64,000 bases of DNA. Origin: Balanoglossus misakiensis (taxonomy: Eukaryota; Hemichordata). Made by a program: the position numbers and the translations under genes. Below, one piece after another: positions 25,801 to 39,088 of the stretch. The notes beneath the pieces are model-generated. The model saw nothing but the letters and a program-made list of their open reading frames with translations. It was not told the origin of the DNA and made no database searches. The DNA lies in NCBI GenBank assembly GCA_040954595.2, contig CM082578.2:18104001-18168000 (forward strand), written 5' to 3'. How positions within the stretch are numbered: the stretch's first letter is position 1; each line of letters opens with the position of its first letter.

Positions 25801-28800
25801 CATCATCATGTTCTCGGAGTTTGTCAATGTTTCTCTTCTGTCTGTTAGATGCAGGTGCGTGTGCTGGGGATACTGGAGGAGAAAAGTGAAATTCAAAGAG
25901 ACAAGTATTATATCTGCGTGTTATTCAAAGTAATCAACCTACTGATGACAACACTGATTATGGTACATACACTAAGAAGACACACCTCTACATTGAAAAT
26001 ATAATTATGAATAATATGATCAACAACAAAATGTCAGACAGATTCGTTTTTGAAAACATGCAGTACAGATAATGACTTTTCCTTACATTCAGGTTTATGT
26101 GTGACAGGTTGAAAGGCATAGACACCAGAATGGATGTGATGGCCAGTCGATGATGTAACTCCGCTGTCGTACTCCTCTGATAAACTCACAGCACCAGACC
26201 TTGTGGAACTAAAAACACCTCCAGTTCTCGACCCTGGGTGGCCAGGAGTAGGCGTTGGACTCTTGGCAGAGCGTGGATACCCGTTAAGCATGGGTGGGCC
26301 ATGGTCTCCATTGATGCCGTTTGTGTATCTGGGGCTAGACAGTGGAGTAGCACCATTGATTGGAGGCAAGGAGCCAGGCACAGCACTGGAACTTGTCTGA
26401 GTTGAGGTGCTGTTTCCGCTGATCACAGAACCGTGAGTTGCCTGGACACTAACCGAGTCCTTGGATTTGTGCGGCGAAAGTCCAACCAGAGAACTGAAAA
26501 TGCAAAGAATCGGAATTTCAAACAATGCTACACCAGACGCTACTTCTATGATACAATTTGATAATTATGATATGTGAACTTCAAATGAATAAATGTTCAT
26601 TTTCGGTTGATATGAATGAGAATAGCCGAATTCCATGAAACATATGAGTGGTTTGATTTTTTTATGAAGGGGTTGAAACCACTTGAAATATTTTATTCAC
26701 ACTTGTAAATACATTTATGTGTGTGCTCGTGATGAAAGTGAATCAGTGAAAACTACAAGTGTGTGAATATGATGGTGAACGTGAGCCGGTTCCAAAGTGA
26801 TAGACATGTGCACTTGGTAATTTATTAAAGTGGGTAATTGACATTGTGCACATTTGCTTAATTTGGGTGATATGTGTATGTGCACATCAATCACACAAAA
26901 ATACACACACCAAACTTGGAATCTAGGGTGGAAAAATAAGAAAAGCAATTGTTCAACTTGAGAGGCACTTAATTCACAATATCATCACTACAAGTGATCA
27001 ATGAGCTGCTTTCAACCAGGCTTGGGTTTCAGTCAAAGCATGTTAGTTTGCATATATCTGCAGGAATATATCGCTTCTGGGGTGAATCAATATATTAGTG
27101 CATACTCCAGTGAACACTGAAAACTGTTGCGTGAGAAGAATACAATGGGTCTCCCCATTGAATGTGTGCTGAGCAAGCAGATCGTATTGCCAGCTAAGAC
27201 AGGATGGGAAAGGGCAGGTGAAACTGCAAATTTTATTTACTGGGGGAGTGAAAATAGTGCATGCAACAGTGCTGTTCCAGTTACCTTCCTCTATATCTGT
27301 GTGTATGTGCTCTTAGTATCAATAGTCTGAGCAAAGAACAAAACACATGTCATGAAAATGTTCGGCAGATAAACATCCACACGCAATGCAATTAGTATAA
27401 AATCCCTGCCATAAAGCACTACGCAGTCTGTGTCTGGTTGACATACTAGCATTATACACTAATACAGGACACAGGACAGTGACTGTAAATGAATCATGTA
27501 CCAGTTAGTGTACTGTAATATGCTGTCAATGATAAGGGACCGACATAGAGGTGTGTTTGTTGTGAACAATCCACAGTAACAACTGTTGTTTTGGATGCAC
27601 AGGAATTTCAACTTGACATGATTCTTGAATGCCTTCACTCAGACGAACATTAATTTAATTAAAATCTCCAGGGCGTGTCTATGTACCGGTAGTCCTTAGT
27701 TTCAAACGTAAACTTGATAAGTGTCACACTCTGACTTATTGAGAGACCTCTTAACATTAAAGTAGGATTTCTACCAAAACATAAAACACTGACCACAACT
27801 CGAAACTATCTGCAAACTCTGACTGTATTTGTTTAATTATCTACTTCTTTCTAAGTAGAAGTCCATAAAAATGAGATTACAGCACATTCACCTCTTTCTG
27901 GGTGGGCTTCTGTTTCCAGATTTGGGTCGTTCCAATGGAGATGAACTGGTGCCACTGACATAGCCACTTGGGGATGATACATTGTGTATGGAAAGAATGG
28001 TTTCTTCATGGTGTGTGTGTTCTGAAGGAAAAGCAAAGGTTAACAAACGTGTTACATTCAATTATCATCTTTATAATAAAAAGAGGACAATATTAAAGAC
28101 TGCAAATTACACAGTAACCACAACAACAAAAGAGAAGCAACATCGAAATTTATCATCAATAGTAGTCAGGCTTGGGATCTTTCTACAATAACAAATACAG
28201 GCATCAGAGAAAAAAGTTAACTGTGCTGCTATACACGACATAAATACAAATGTGAAACATAGTTTGGATATGTATTCTTTGGTATCTTTTCTCCTTTCTT
28301 TCTTTCCTTTGTAAAATTTTTCTCTTAGTTATATTTATGAGATTTACAGTGTTTGTAATTACCATATTTATGGAAAATACAGAAATTTTATAAAGTTTTT
28401 AATGGTAATAAAGGCACACATTACATCAAATCCTAGACCATTCATTTTCATTCATTGAATACCATACATAGTTCACTCATTCTCAAAAACAGTGTATAAG
28501 ATATAAGAATAAAAAATGTTTATAGTGCAAATATTATGACGAAGTGAATAGTCATATTTATGACAGGAGATTATTAGACTTAGAAACTGCAAGAACTAAA
28601 AGCATATTATTTTATTAGATATTCATTGCCAACAACAGCAAGTAATGCAAACTGCAGATGTCATTACTATTATTGATCTGAAGTGTGATTATAATGTTAT
28701 GTGTTAATTTTGTATTAAAAGAAAATGCAATATGCTACAGTTTATTTCCCCCCTCACACTAAATTCGCTATTCAAATATTACTCTTCTGTCAATGAACAA

Positions 28801-31800
28801 GTCAAAGTGGAATTGCTATATTTTAAAAGTTGGCAAAATGTATCACAGCAAATAGTTTTCCAATTTATAGTGCAGAGATAAACAATTTATTTCACAGTTG
28901 CTTGGTAACAAATGTTGGTACAAAAAACCTCAAGCCGCCCCTCCCCCCACAAAATATGAAATGGGTTACCCCTTATGTCTTAAGATATGCAGATGACACC
29001 CGATACGTGACTGCGCGAGAAATGTAGAGTGGGTTTATTTTTTCTAGAAAACAATCCCACCTTCAGGAAATGTTCTCTTATTTCAAAAATATCAGTAAAT
29101 TACCTTCTTTTACAGCAAAATTCTGTGAGCAGACCTACAGAGATCCAACCTCTTCGAACAGTTATGTTGACCTTTGACCTATCGTCCTTGAAATCTTAGT
29201 TTATATATTCACCCAAAAAAATCCACATAAAGTGTCTCCTAATCTACCAATCGTTACATTAGAGCGACGTGAATATATCTCAAAATATATTCTGTATTAA
29301 AATATATGAAATATAATATTTTTGTTCTGAGAATACTGAGTCACATGTAGGATGAATAGCCGCGCTGAAAATAACTTTTCCCTAGCAGACTACATTCACA
29401 TTGTCGTCTGCAAGTTTTACTGATCTTTTGAATGTGTCTACGTACGTACGTACGTACGCGTACATCGCACAAGCATCGCGGCTGTGCGGGGGAATGCGGC
29501 ATGGTGTGCAATGTGCGTCTTTGTGCATCACGAACGGGGGAAAAACTATCTGTCGTTGATCCCCCCCCCTCCCCCTCCCCCCACCCCCACCACCACCATA
29601 TTGATTATTGGGCCTTACATGTTTCGTTATTTGAAAGTGGCACATTGTAATTATGTATATTGCATTTTCTCGCTTCTGTCAGTGATTGGATTAAATTTAG
29701 AAATTATTGATACATAATTTATGTTCTGCTCTATTATTGGTTTATACCATTCATCTCACACCTTGTAATTGTATGTGGATATGACAACACAATTTTCTAT
29801 ATGAACCTCAATTTAAATGGTAGAAGTATTCTTACATTTTATAGAAACGTTTTCACTTCCTGTATTGAGTGACCAAAAGTTTCCAAAAACCATAGTTGCT
29901 AGCATGGTCATGTAATTAATGAGAAGGGATAATCCCCCAGATTGAACTCTATGACCGCCATAAAATAACTTGTAAAGGTTACACTGTACTACTTGTGTAC
30001 AGGCTATGGCTCAAAGTAACTGTAGCCAGAGAATACATGGTTGTCAAGTTAGAAGTAAACAATACAGCACCAGCTTTAGCGCTTGACAGGTTCACCATGT
30101 GCTAGTAACAAGAGATCAACCTTTGATATTTGAAACAAAAGAAAGATTAGGGATTTTCCTGTTATTTAACAGGTAGTGCAGTAATTGTTCATTAGGCTTT
30201 GCACCCAGTTTAACCTCGACCATCTTTTGTTATGATCAAAACAATAGGGCTCAATGTGCAGTATTACGTCATTTTAAAGTACCTTAAATATGATGTGATT
30301 ATACTAGACAAAAATCATTGCTCATTATAGTAGATAGATAAATAAATAAGATAATAATTTAGATTATTATACTAGTGTGGAGAACAAAAGAAATATCCTG
30401 TAAGCCAGACAACATTACAATTACATAATAACAAAAAAGTAAACAAAGTACGAGTTATCAAATTTCAAATTATCTGAGGCCGTAAAAACACTTTCTTTAA
30501 CATCACACATATATATGTATAGCTGACTCAGCCGTACAATGGTTTACTTACCAAGTTTCCTTGTAATGTCATAAATATAGGATGTAGTGAGATTTCTTGC
30601 TGTTGGGCTGTAGTTGTTGGCTATGGAGTCACTCACATGACGACAAAACTTCTGTTCCTTGAAAGGTGCAGCTTGGGTCCATGAACCACGCTGGAGTATC
30701 TTGGGTTTTTCACTAAATGCAGGCTTTAATACAAAGACAAGAAAACTGCGTAAGTATCTTACTGATAAAAAATCCTCAGAAATTCTTATATTATTTAGCA
30801 CAGTGCGCATCCAAAATATGATCTACACGTACTAAGATTTGGTTGGCATAGTGACTGAACTGTTACCGTAATCTTGTGGACTTGAACTAGAGAACCTAGA
30901 CAGGAATCTTTTAGCTTTCAGTGATTCAGCATTGGGTGATAGTTCAAATTTTTGTGTTTATTCTCCTTGTAAGGCCTTTTAGTCTAACATTTATCTCAGA
31001 CGTATGTGTATTTGACGTATCTGTTTGCAGCCCAGGGAGGGGATTGTGAATTTGCTGCTGTGCAACGCAAGAGTCTCCAGTTTCCAGGGATGAAATGTTT
31101 GCTCAGACTCTGGACGGAAAGCCAAGATTGGGTGAGGAAATTGAAATTGTTGGCTGTATCCATAAATGTATTTGTAGCCAATCTGTGAAAAAAAACTGTT
31201 GGACTTGTAAAGTTTAAACCGGACTGTGTTTAAACAGAAAAAAAGAGAATAATTATCAAATTAGTTTAACTGTCCGCCTTTCATCAAGTTGTGTTGATAG
31301 TTTAACTGTGCTTCTTTGTTACCTGTTGTTTGCCATTCTATTTATTAAGATTAGTTCAGCTTAATTAACAGCCTTGCCCACTTTTTGTTGCCAAAGATAA
31401 CTGCTACAAGTGGCATTTAGAAGCAAGTTAAAATTGACATAACAACTGTGCACTGACCACTACTTATTCTCATGTAAATTGTATGCATCCACAATGTTGA
31501 CACACCATCTTGACAAATACAGGTTGCTCTGCAACCAGCATCAAACAAGACAGCTATTATAGAACTATATCCCTTTTTTTTCATGCACACCTCTTTCTGT
31601 TGAATGCAACAGTTAAAAGTAAGAAGCTTAATCATATGTGAAATCAGATGTCCAGTCAATATCTCCCTGGAATTAGTGTCTGAATTCATTAAGTGGTAAG
31701 AACAATGGCAATTCTATTAAAAATATGCTGGTGATGGTTTTGTTTTCTACCAGTTTGAAATGTCAACACAGACAATTGTGTAAGCTTGTTGAGGGCTGGT

Positions 31801-34800
31801 TGCTGAGAAGGCATTCAAGTGTCTTGGGCACAAAAATTACATGTATGTTGATAAGAGTAAGTCTCTGAGTTCTCTCTCCCAGCAATGAAGGGGTGGTGGT
31901 GGCTTGTGAATTGTTGCAACACCAAAGTTACATTAGGGGAGTTGTCAGAGAAACAGAGACCATTTTTGACAAATTTGAATTTAAAAGGACAAATAGCTTG
32001 CCATCTCACTTAGCCACAACCTGCAGTACATAATGTAGCAACCAAAAGAAATAACTTAGCTCATTTCTCAAATTATATTATGTTCCCTGCAGTGTATTAC
32101 ATTCTAATTAATACTCAGAATAATTTCATATCATGATGGTCAAACAGGTCATCAAAAAACAGGTTTACTACAATAGGTATGTCATCATGAAATACACGAT
32201 GTTCCTATAAAGCAGTACCCATACTTTATTAAATTTACTGAAATCATGATAATAATTTAGTTTAAACAAATCATGAATTCCCTCTGAAATATGATTTACA
32301 TTTTGTTTTAGATTTATGAGAACGAACAACATGCATTTACAATTTGTTTTCATCTTTAATGGAAAAAGTGAAGAATGAATTGTACACACTACAAAGTATG
32401 TTTGACACCACTCAACAATTCACAGCACTTGTGCCAATACATGTACAGACTGGATAGTCTCCATGTTGGCAATTAACTTGCACAAGTCCATACTTCAGTT
32501 TATTGCCTGGAGATATTTTTGGAATGGTTTAAAGACAGGAAAAGGTTGACCTGTTTTCTGTTCTGTTGTTCAACTTGTCCGGGCATTTTATTCTTTCCTT
32601 ACAAAGTGAAGTATATTTAGTTAGGCCTTCAGGAATTAAACCACAATAGTGGTCAAAATAGCTCAGAACTGCAGTTTATACTTCTCAGTTTCCCAGTTAC
32701 GAGTTACCGACAATTCTAGCAACAAAATAAATGAGAATCCAATTACAAAATAGCTGTAATATCTCAAAATTGAGTCCACACTCCTAAGTTCCCGAGTAAC
32801 AAATTGCAGACAGCTCTGGCAACGATAATAATACCTGGAATTTGGCGTTGAAATCTAAGCGATCAGTGGTGGGATCAGAGTGTAGGCAGGAGGGTTGAAG
32901 ATAATAGGAACTAATGCACTCTCATGGTAAATGTTTTCTTTCCCTCCTTCACAGAGAAATTCTTGGTCCCTTGATGAATAGACCAGTGCACACACAGACA
33001 GAGACACTGGAGCAGTGTGGAAATGTTATAACAAACAGCAAGTCTATCTGTGCGGTGGGTATTGTCAACATATTGTCAAGTGTTAGAATTGATGCTTGCA
33101 TTTTTGTGATGCCCATGGACAGAAGCATGCTTTTCTTTTGGCTGACATTTACATGTACATAGGAATGATCTTGGTATTATCTTGAAATAGGCAGATACCA
33201 GATGAATTACAATAGCTATCCAGTGCTATTCACTGTTACAGCAACCTGTGTGTGTACAGAGGTTTTTGTTGAAACCTTTAAGGGGATTACCTGCTATGTA
33301 TTCAGTCAGAATTTTGGTGTTGAGATGTCAAGTTGCAGTTTTGTGATCAGGATTTTAGTAGTGAAATTATATATTTCATACAAATGTTTAATTGAAAGGT
33401 TTGTTGAATTTTCCACATATGAATACGCTGTGTTGCTTGGCTAGTCTGAAACATTCAGCTTTTTTACATCGTGGCCTCCTTATCACAAAAAGCCTAAGAA
33501 GTGCTTCCCTATTATGTATGCAAACACTGAGAACATGATCTTAAAAAGGCAAATTTTCTTCTCTATCCATTTGTTTTCTTCAGGTATAAAGTCACTTGCT
33601 TTTAGAATCAATATAATTTAAATGTCTGGGACATGCATATCTGACTTTATGTACCTATTAAAGACTTGTAAAGATTTAAGAGATGACATTTTGTTTCACG
33701 ATAATGTTTTAACTACTTTACATTATAGTTGATGAACTTTGTTTCTCAACAGCAAAGCAAATCTTGCAAAGCTAAGTCCTTGATCAACTCATTATGCCTG
33801 TCATTTTATTAAGACCTGTCCGACTGAATTATTTACCAGGCATATACAGAAATCTTTGTCATAGAAACGCAGGCTGAAGGAAGCAGTAATTCATTTGGTC
33901 TGTGACAGAAACAGGATATGATCGACTTTTACCTGAAGGTAATTTGGCTAAGTAATCATTAAAGTTTAATACAATGGCATGAACTTCCCACTGGGAGTTA
34001 TTTTATGTGCTCAAACAAGATATTAAAAGAACACAATCAATGCAGAATGGCTGTTGCAGACAGGCATCGACACACTGTGTTGGATAATGGCAGACCGCAG
34101 CTCTATTCATTACTGATAAATGTTTCATTGATTTTCAAGCAGTGCATTGTGTTTCACTTTCTACCTAGTTAGACGACAATCGTAAGGGGGACTATTCACA
34201 TCATGGTGTCCAGAATGGAGATGAATCGACAGGAACTCATGCATTTGAAGCTCATGAATACACTCTACAACAGCCAGTAGTTGGCTTCCTTGGAGCTCTT
34301 TTCGCAGATAAACACACTGACTATAATGCTGGTACATATTTATACAGAGTACAAAATCCAATTATCTCCCCTGTCTCTGGATTACCAGTACACAGAGCTT
34401 GATATATTGACTCTTTAATTACTGAAATTTGAATGTGGACAATTGGCTACACTTTCATTAGCAATCCATCTAGTAGCCAAATTAAATTTATCCCAATTCA
34501 GAATGTGATTGCTCTATTCATGTCAAACACACCATTTTATTTGACTTTGTGGCTTTGCTTTTAGCATCCAAGCAACAAGTACAGAAAATACAAAAGGTCA
34601 GTTTTTAACTTGAATTTCCGTAGCTGCCAAAATTTATTGACAGTGTATTCGCTTAAATCATGAAAGAAAGCACAATGAAATCTGGCTGCAAAAATTAGCA
34701 TGGGAGTTATGAAGGTGCGATAACTGAAAAACCGACTCACCTGTGAAGCACTTAGTGGAGGCAGGTGTGATATTATGCTAGGACGGTGCTGTATTTCAAA

Positions 34801-37800
34801 ATCATTTGGCCGGGCAGCATAGTGGTGCACAGCTGCATTCTGTCAAGAAAATAAAACATTGAGGTCAGACATCAGGTGAATGCAATGGGGATTAACACAT
34901 CGGAAATCTCTGTGTGGTTTGGTTGACAATTACAAAATTCTTTTCTGCAAGAATATTTCAGCATATGAGATATTACATATACATGTACCAGTACATGTAG
35001 AAGCCACATCTATCTTCACCAGAGATACATTCAAAATGGAGTGAAGTAAATTTGTAATTTCCATTTTTTTTAGATGACATCTGCCTTCGCTGTTTCATTT
35101 CTCACTGAAGCTGAATACTTTGTGCGTACACAAAATATTGATGTTTTAACCTGCAAAAATGTATAAGCAAGGGTATATCGATCAACCCAAATGTGTCCCT
35201 GCATAATGTGATCATATCAAAGCATTACAGATTAGTTTGTCTCAGCCATGTTATACTGTTTCTCAGCCAAAGGCTGTCATCTTCAAACCATCAAACATTT
35301 TATGTGCCTTGAACAGCAGCTGCTACATTGCATGAAACCAGAAGCTATAAATCTGATTGCTGTACACTTCTACACTAATCAAATGTTCTACCTGCATATC
35401 TGGATAAATTAGCAAATTGATCCAGATACTGAGTACAATAATAATTAGTCGATATACGTTACAAAATAGAAGATTCGATCCTCTAGCAAACGTAAACCAT
35501 CTTAATCTGAATGCCAGTTGCAAAGCAGGTTTCCATGACTACAGACATATGGCAGACAACTGCTTGTCGTGGGTGGGTCTCTGAACAGTATTTATTGAAG
35601 AAATAAAATTATCAAATTTTATTCAGGAGTTCATTGTGACTTAATCACTTAAACCTTCTGGTTGAAAACACTCAAATGTTATTCATTTGTAACAAGCATA
35701 CATTCATTTTAGACCAACTTTATGAATACATTAGGAAAAATTCTTTTATATGTGTGTATTACCCATGAATGTTTAACATTATTCATTTTAACTGATATAT
35801 TATGCAGCTAATACTCAAAGTTGCCCGAGATATATTGATTTCTCATTTTAATGATATGTACAGGCGGACTTGAATAAATTAGAGGGCATCCTGTTGCCCT
35901 GTATTTGAATGTAATTATTTTAATGCATCCATCTCAAATTGAATTCCAGAAAATGAATATACATGTACTGTGATGGATCAGGGTAGTAGAGACCTGCTTG
36001 GTGTTTCAGACTCTTGGCAAAGTGATGCACTCAACATGAAGTATTGTGTCACATTGTATTAACTATTTTACCAAGTATTAACTGCCCCAAACACACTGAA
36101 TGAAATACAATAACAGGCACTCAGATAGATCCACCATAAAGTCCCCTGTGGACCCTGTTTGAAAATGTCACTTCTATAAAGATAGCGGCTCTTGCATCAG
36201 AAAAGGTAAGGCAACTGGGACAATGCAGATTAGCTGAAAGCCCCTACAACCGCTGGGAATATGTGCCATTAGAATTGAATGGGCTTGTCATCTGAGACCA
36301 AGGCCCCTTGAGTCAACTTTATGAGCTGCTACAATTGTAGTCAGCATTGCCACTGGATAAGCCTTACACATCATGAATGTCTACACCAGTTAAATTTCAG
36401 CTTTCAAGCTTGGGTTTACATATGTTCTATGCTCTCAGTAAATCTTATTGCAATACTTCATACGATCCAATCTTGAATAGCTTATTTAACGGTCATTTTT
36501 GAGGTATGTGTAACTTTGAACTTTAAATGGGAAGTTTGGGAAACACACAGACTAATTGCCAGACAAACAGACGGACCGGTACAGTTATTGGACCATGGTC
36601 TCCCTGGAACAACATGGCAGGGGTGAAAGTTGTGTTTACTTCGTTCTGCTTGGACCCTATTGTAGACCTCTGTTAAGAGAACATGTTGGTATATTGTATA
36701 CTGCAGAGTAATTACAATTCAAGGCAGCTTTGTGTTTCAGGGGGGGTTGACATGGTCTTGCAAAGAACCACTGCACACAATGGAACTGAACAGGAGTGGC
36801 AGTAACAATGGTGCCAAAAATGTTTGTCGTCATAAAATCACCGTTGCCGCTCACCAACACCCGCTATAGACTGTTTTTTATCAAACTGAGTTGAAAACAC
36901 CTGTTCTTGAACTCGTACACATTGTATTCTGCTCTTTTCATTCACAACTGTGTTCTCTGGAAGCCTAACAAGATTGCATGACAATATCAAATGTATACTT
37001 GGATTGGAAAAGCTTAGTTGTCCTCAATGTAAATAATGCAGCTATGCTAAACTGATTCCAAAGCTATGTCAACAATTCACAATGTTCAAGTTTAGAATGT
37101 ATTTTACATGATATGTAGCATTCAATTTTTCTTCTTTTTTCTGTAAGTGTGTTGCTATTTCATGAAATTTCAAGAAATAAAAGTATTCTTACAAAGAAAA
37201 TTGGTTTGATCAGTTTTGTTGCTAAGTGATAGCATATTTCATGAGAACCCAGAATAAATCTTTTTTTTTTAAATTTCAATCATATTGAATCATATTTCTT
37301 TAATAGAGTATTTCAACCAACTCTTGTTTTCAAAGTCATCTGTATACAACTTCTGTGCCCCAAACAACTGTCATCCATTATAAAGTGGTTGGCATTGAGA
37401 TTAAATGTACCAGAACCGTGTCAATAATACACACATGAGCAATAGAATATTCATGTAGTCGAGTGGGAGACAGTTGTGTATGTCGTAAAATGAGTGAATT
37501 CATACATTTCATGTTGAACAAGAAAAAGATCTATTTTTTGTTTGAGAATCTGGGAGTTGGCTGAAAGGACAGTGTACCGTAGCCCTTTAAAAATTATTAT
37601 GTACTGGTGTATAGTACATTGTTGGTTTTGTTCTGGCAGAGTGATGAATCACCTACATTGATAAGCAGGTCCTTTGGGCCACTTACACCGATGGTGTGGT
37701 CAGGTTGGGTTAACAGTTTGTTGTGACAACAATGCCTAACATGGAAGATCATATCCAGATCCAACAATTGTGAATATCGAAAGAATGATGCCACACATCA

Positions 37801-39054
37801 AGCACTGGATATTGATGTGAAAAAAGCCTGTTTGCCATCTATCATGATCATCAGTTGACACAGAAGCAATTTTTGTCTGTTGCTATGGTTTGAGAGTATC
37901 AATGATTAGGCAGGGAAGTCCAAATATATATTTATGAAAATATACACACGAATGTTGTCTTCTGATTCTCATATCAGGAAAGTACAACAAAGAGTTGGGG
38001 CACAATTACTAATTGTGCGATGGTTGATTCAACAGGTGGTTTTTGTTTGTTTTGTTTTGTTTTGGGCGGTCAGTGCACTCAGTAGCCACTTTTTGTATTC
38101 TTCAGACAAATTGTGTCATTACAACTATGCTTGCACGTTGTAGTGAACAACAGGATCAGATTAGGACGGAATAAAATACACAGAGAGGGGCTTTATGTAT
38201 GACACTTGTTAAGTTCACAGTGTGTCTCCTTCCATGGATTCTAATTCAACTTTTGGCATTCGTTGCCTAAGTCAGTACTTATGCGTGTTTGTCGTTGGCT
38301 GTGGGTATAAGTCATTGAACGGGACCCTGTTGAAATTCAAGGCCAAATCACATTGTACCAGGTATATCTCTAGCATTAAAGTAATCTAAAGCACTGCATA
38401 TCCAGTAATCGTTTTCCACACCCACACACACACAAAATCAGGGCATAGCGACGGACTCCTTTTAGAAGCCACAGCTTAAACATAGACAACTTTTCTGGGC
38501 ACCTTCGATGTCCGTTCCCTGTGGATTGATGTGGACAAATAAAACACATTGTGTAACAGACGTGGTGTGGGAAAACTGAAATTGCAAAAATTACACTTGG
38601 TACAACCTCAGTCAGTTTGTGCCTCATAAGAATTTTTCAGGATATTCTTTTCACTTTTTCTCCAAATTTACAACTCTGTTGTCATTTATGCAGATAAGTC
38701 CCAGTCAGATTGTAAAAAGCCATTTTCTAACTACGACATGATAATGTCGTCATTTTCTGCAGTCTTCCTGTCTGCCATCAAACGTACAGTTGCCCGTCTG
38801 TCTAATCGCCCCAGGGATTAACCTTACAGGCAAAGGGGGTGTAGTGAGACAAAACCGTCTGCTGGTGCCTCATCTTGTCTGCACATGTCAGAAGGTTGCC
38901 AGACCATCCCAAAGACAATCATCGCAAATAAAACCAGTCAAGACAATACACACAGCGTGGGATCAACTGGTTTAACGTCCGAGCTTAAGAACCTCACAAA
39001 GTGAAACAAAAAATAACGCATTTTCATATTGTGTTTACAAGGACATATCGCATT

Positions 39055-39088
<34 letters not shown>

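Noticed and set aside
28830-29027. YADDT motif in a 65-codon plus-strand frame, recalling reverse transcriptase
   Set aside because: Only the five residues match. No other RT blocks, no neighbouring ORF2-like sequence, and the frame stops eleven codons later. Chance match.
29382-29717. Pro/His-rich and Gly/Arg-rich frames
   Set aside because: Artefacts of the C-rich tract and the ACGT microsatellite.
30850-30905. Second possible tRNA-like SINE head
   Set aside because: The A-box is fair but the B-box matches only about 5 of 11 positions and no cloverleaf forms.
39057-39086. 30-T run as the poly(A) tail of a minus-strand retrocopy
   Set aside because: No retrocopy body upstream and no flanking target duplication could be found.
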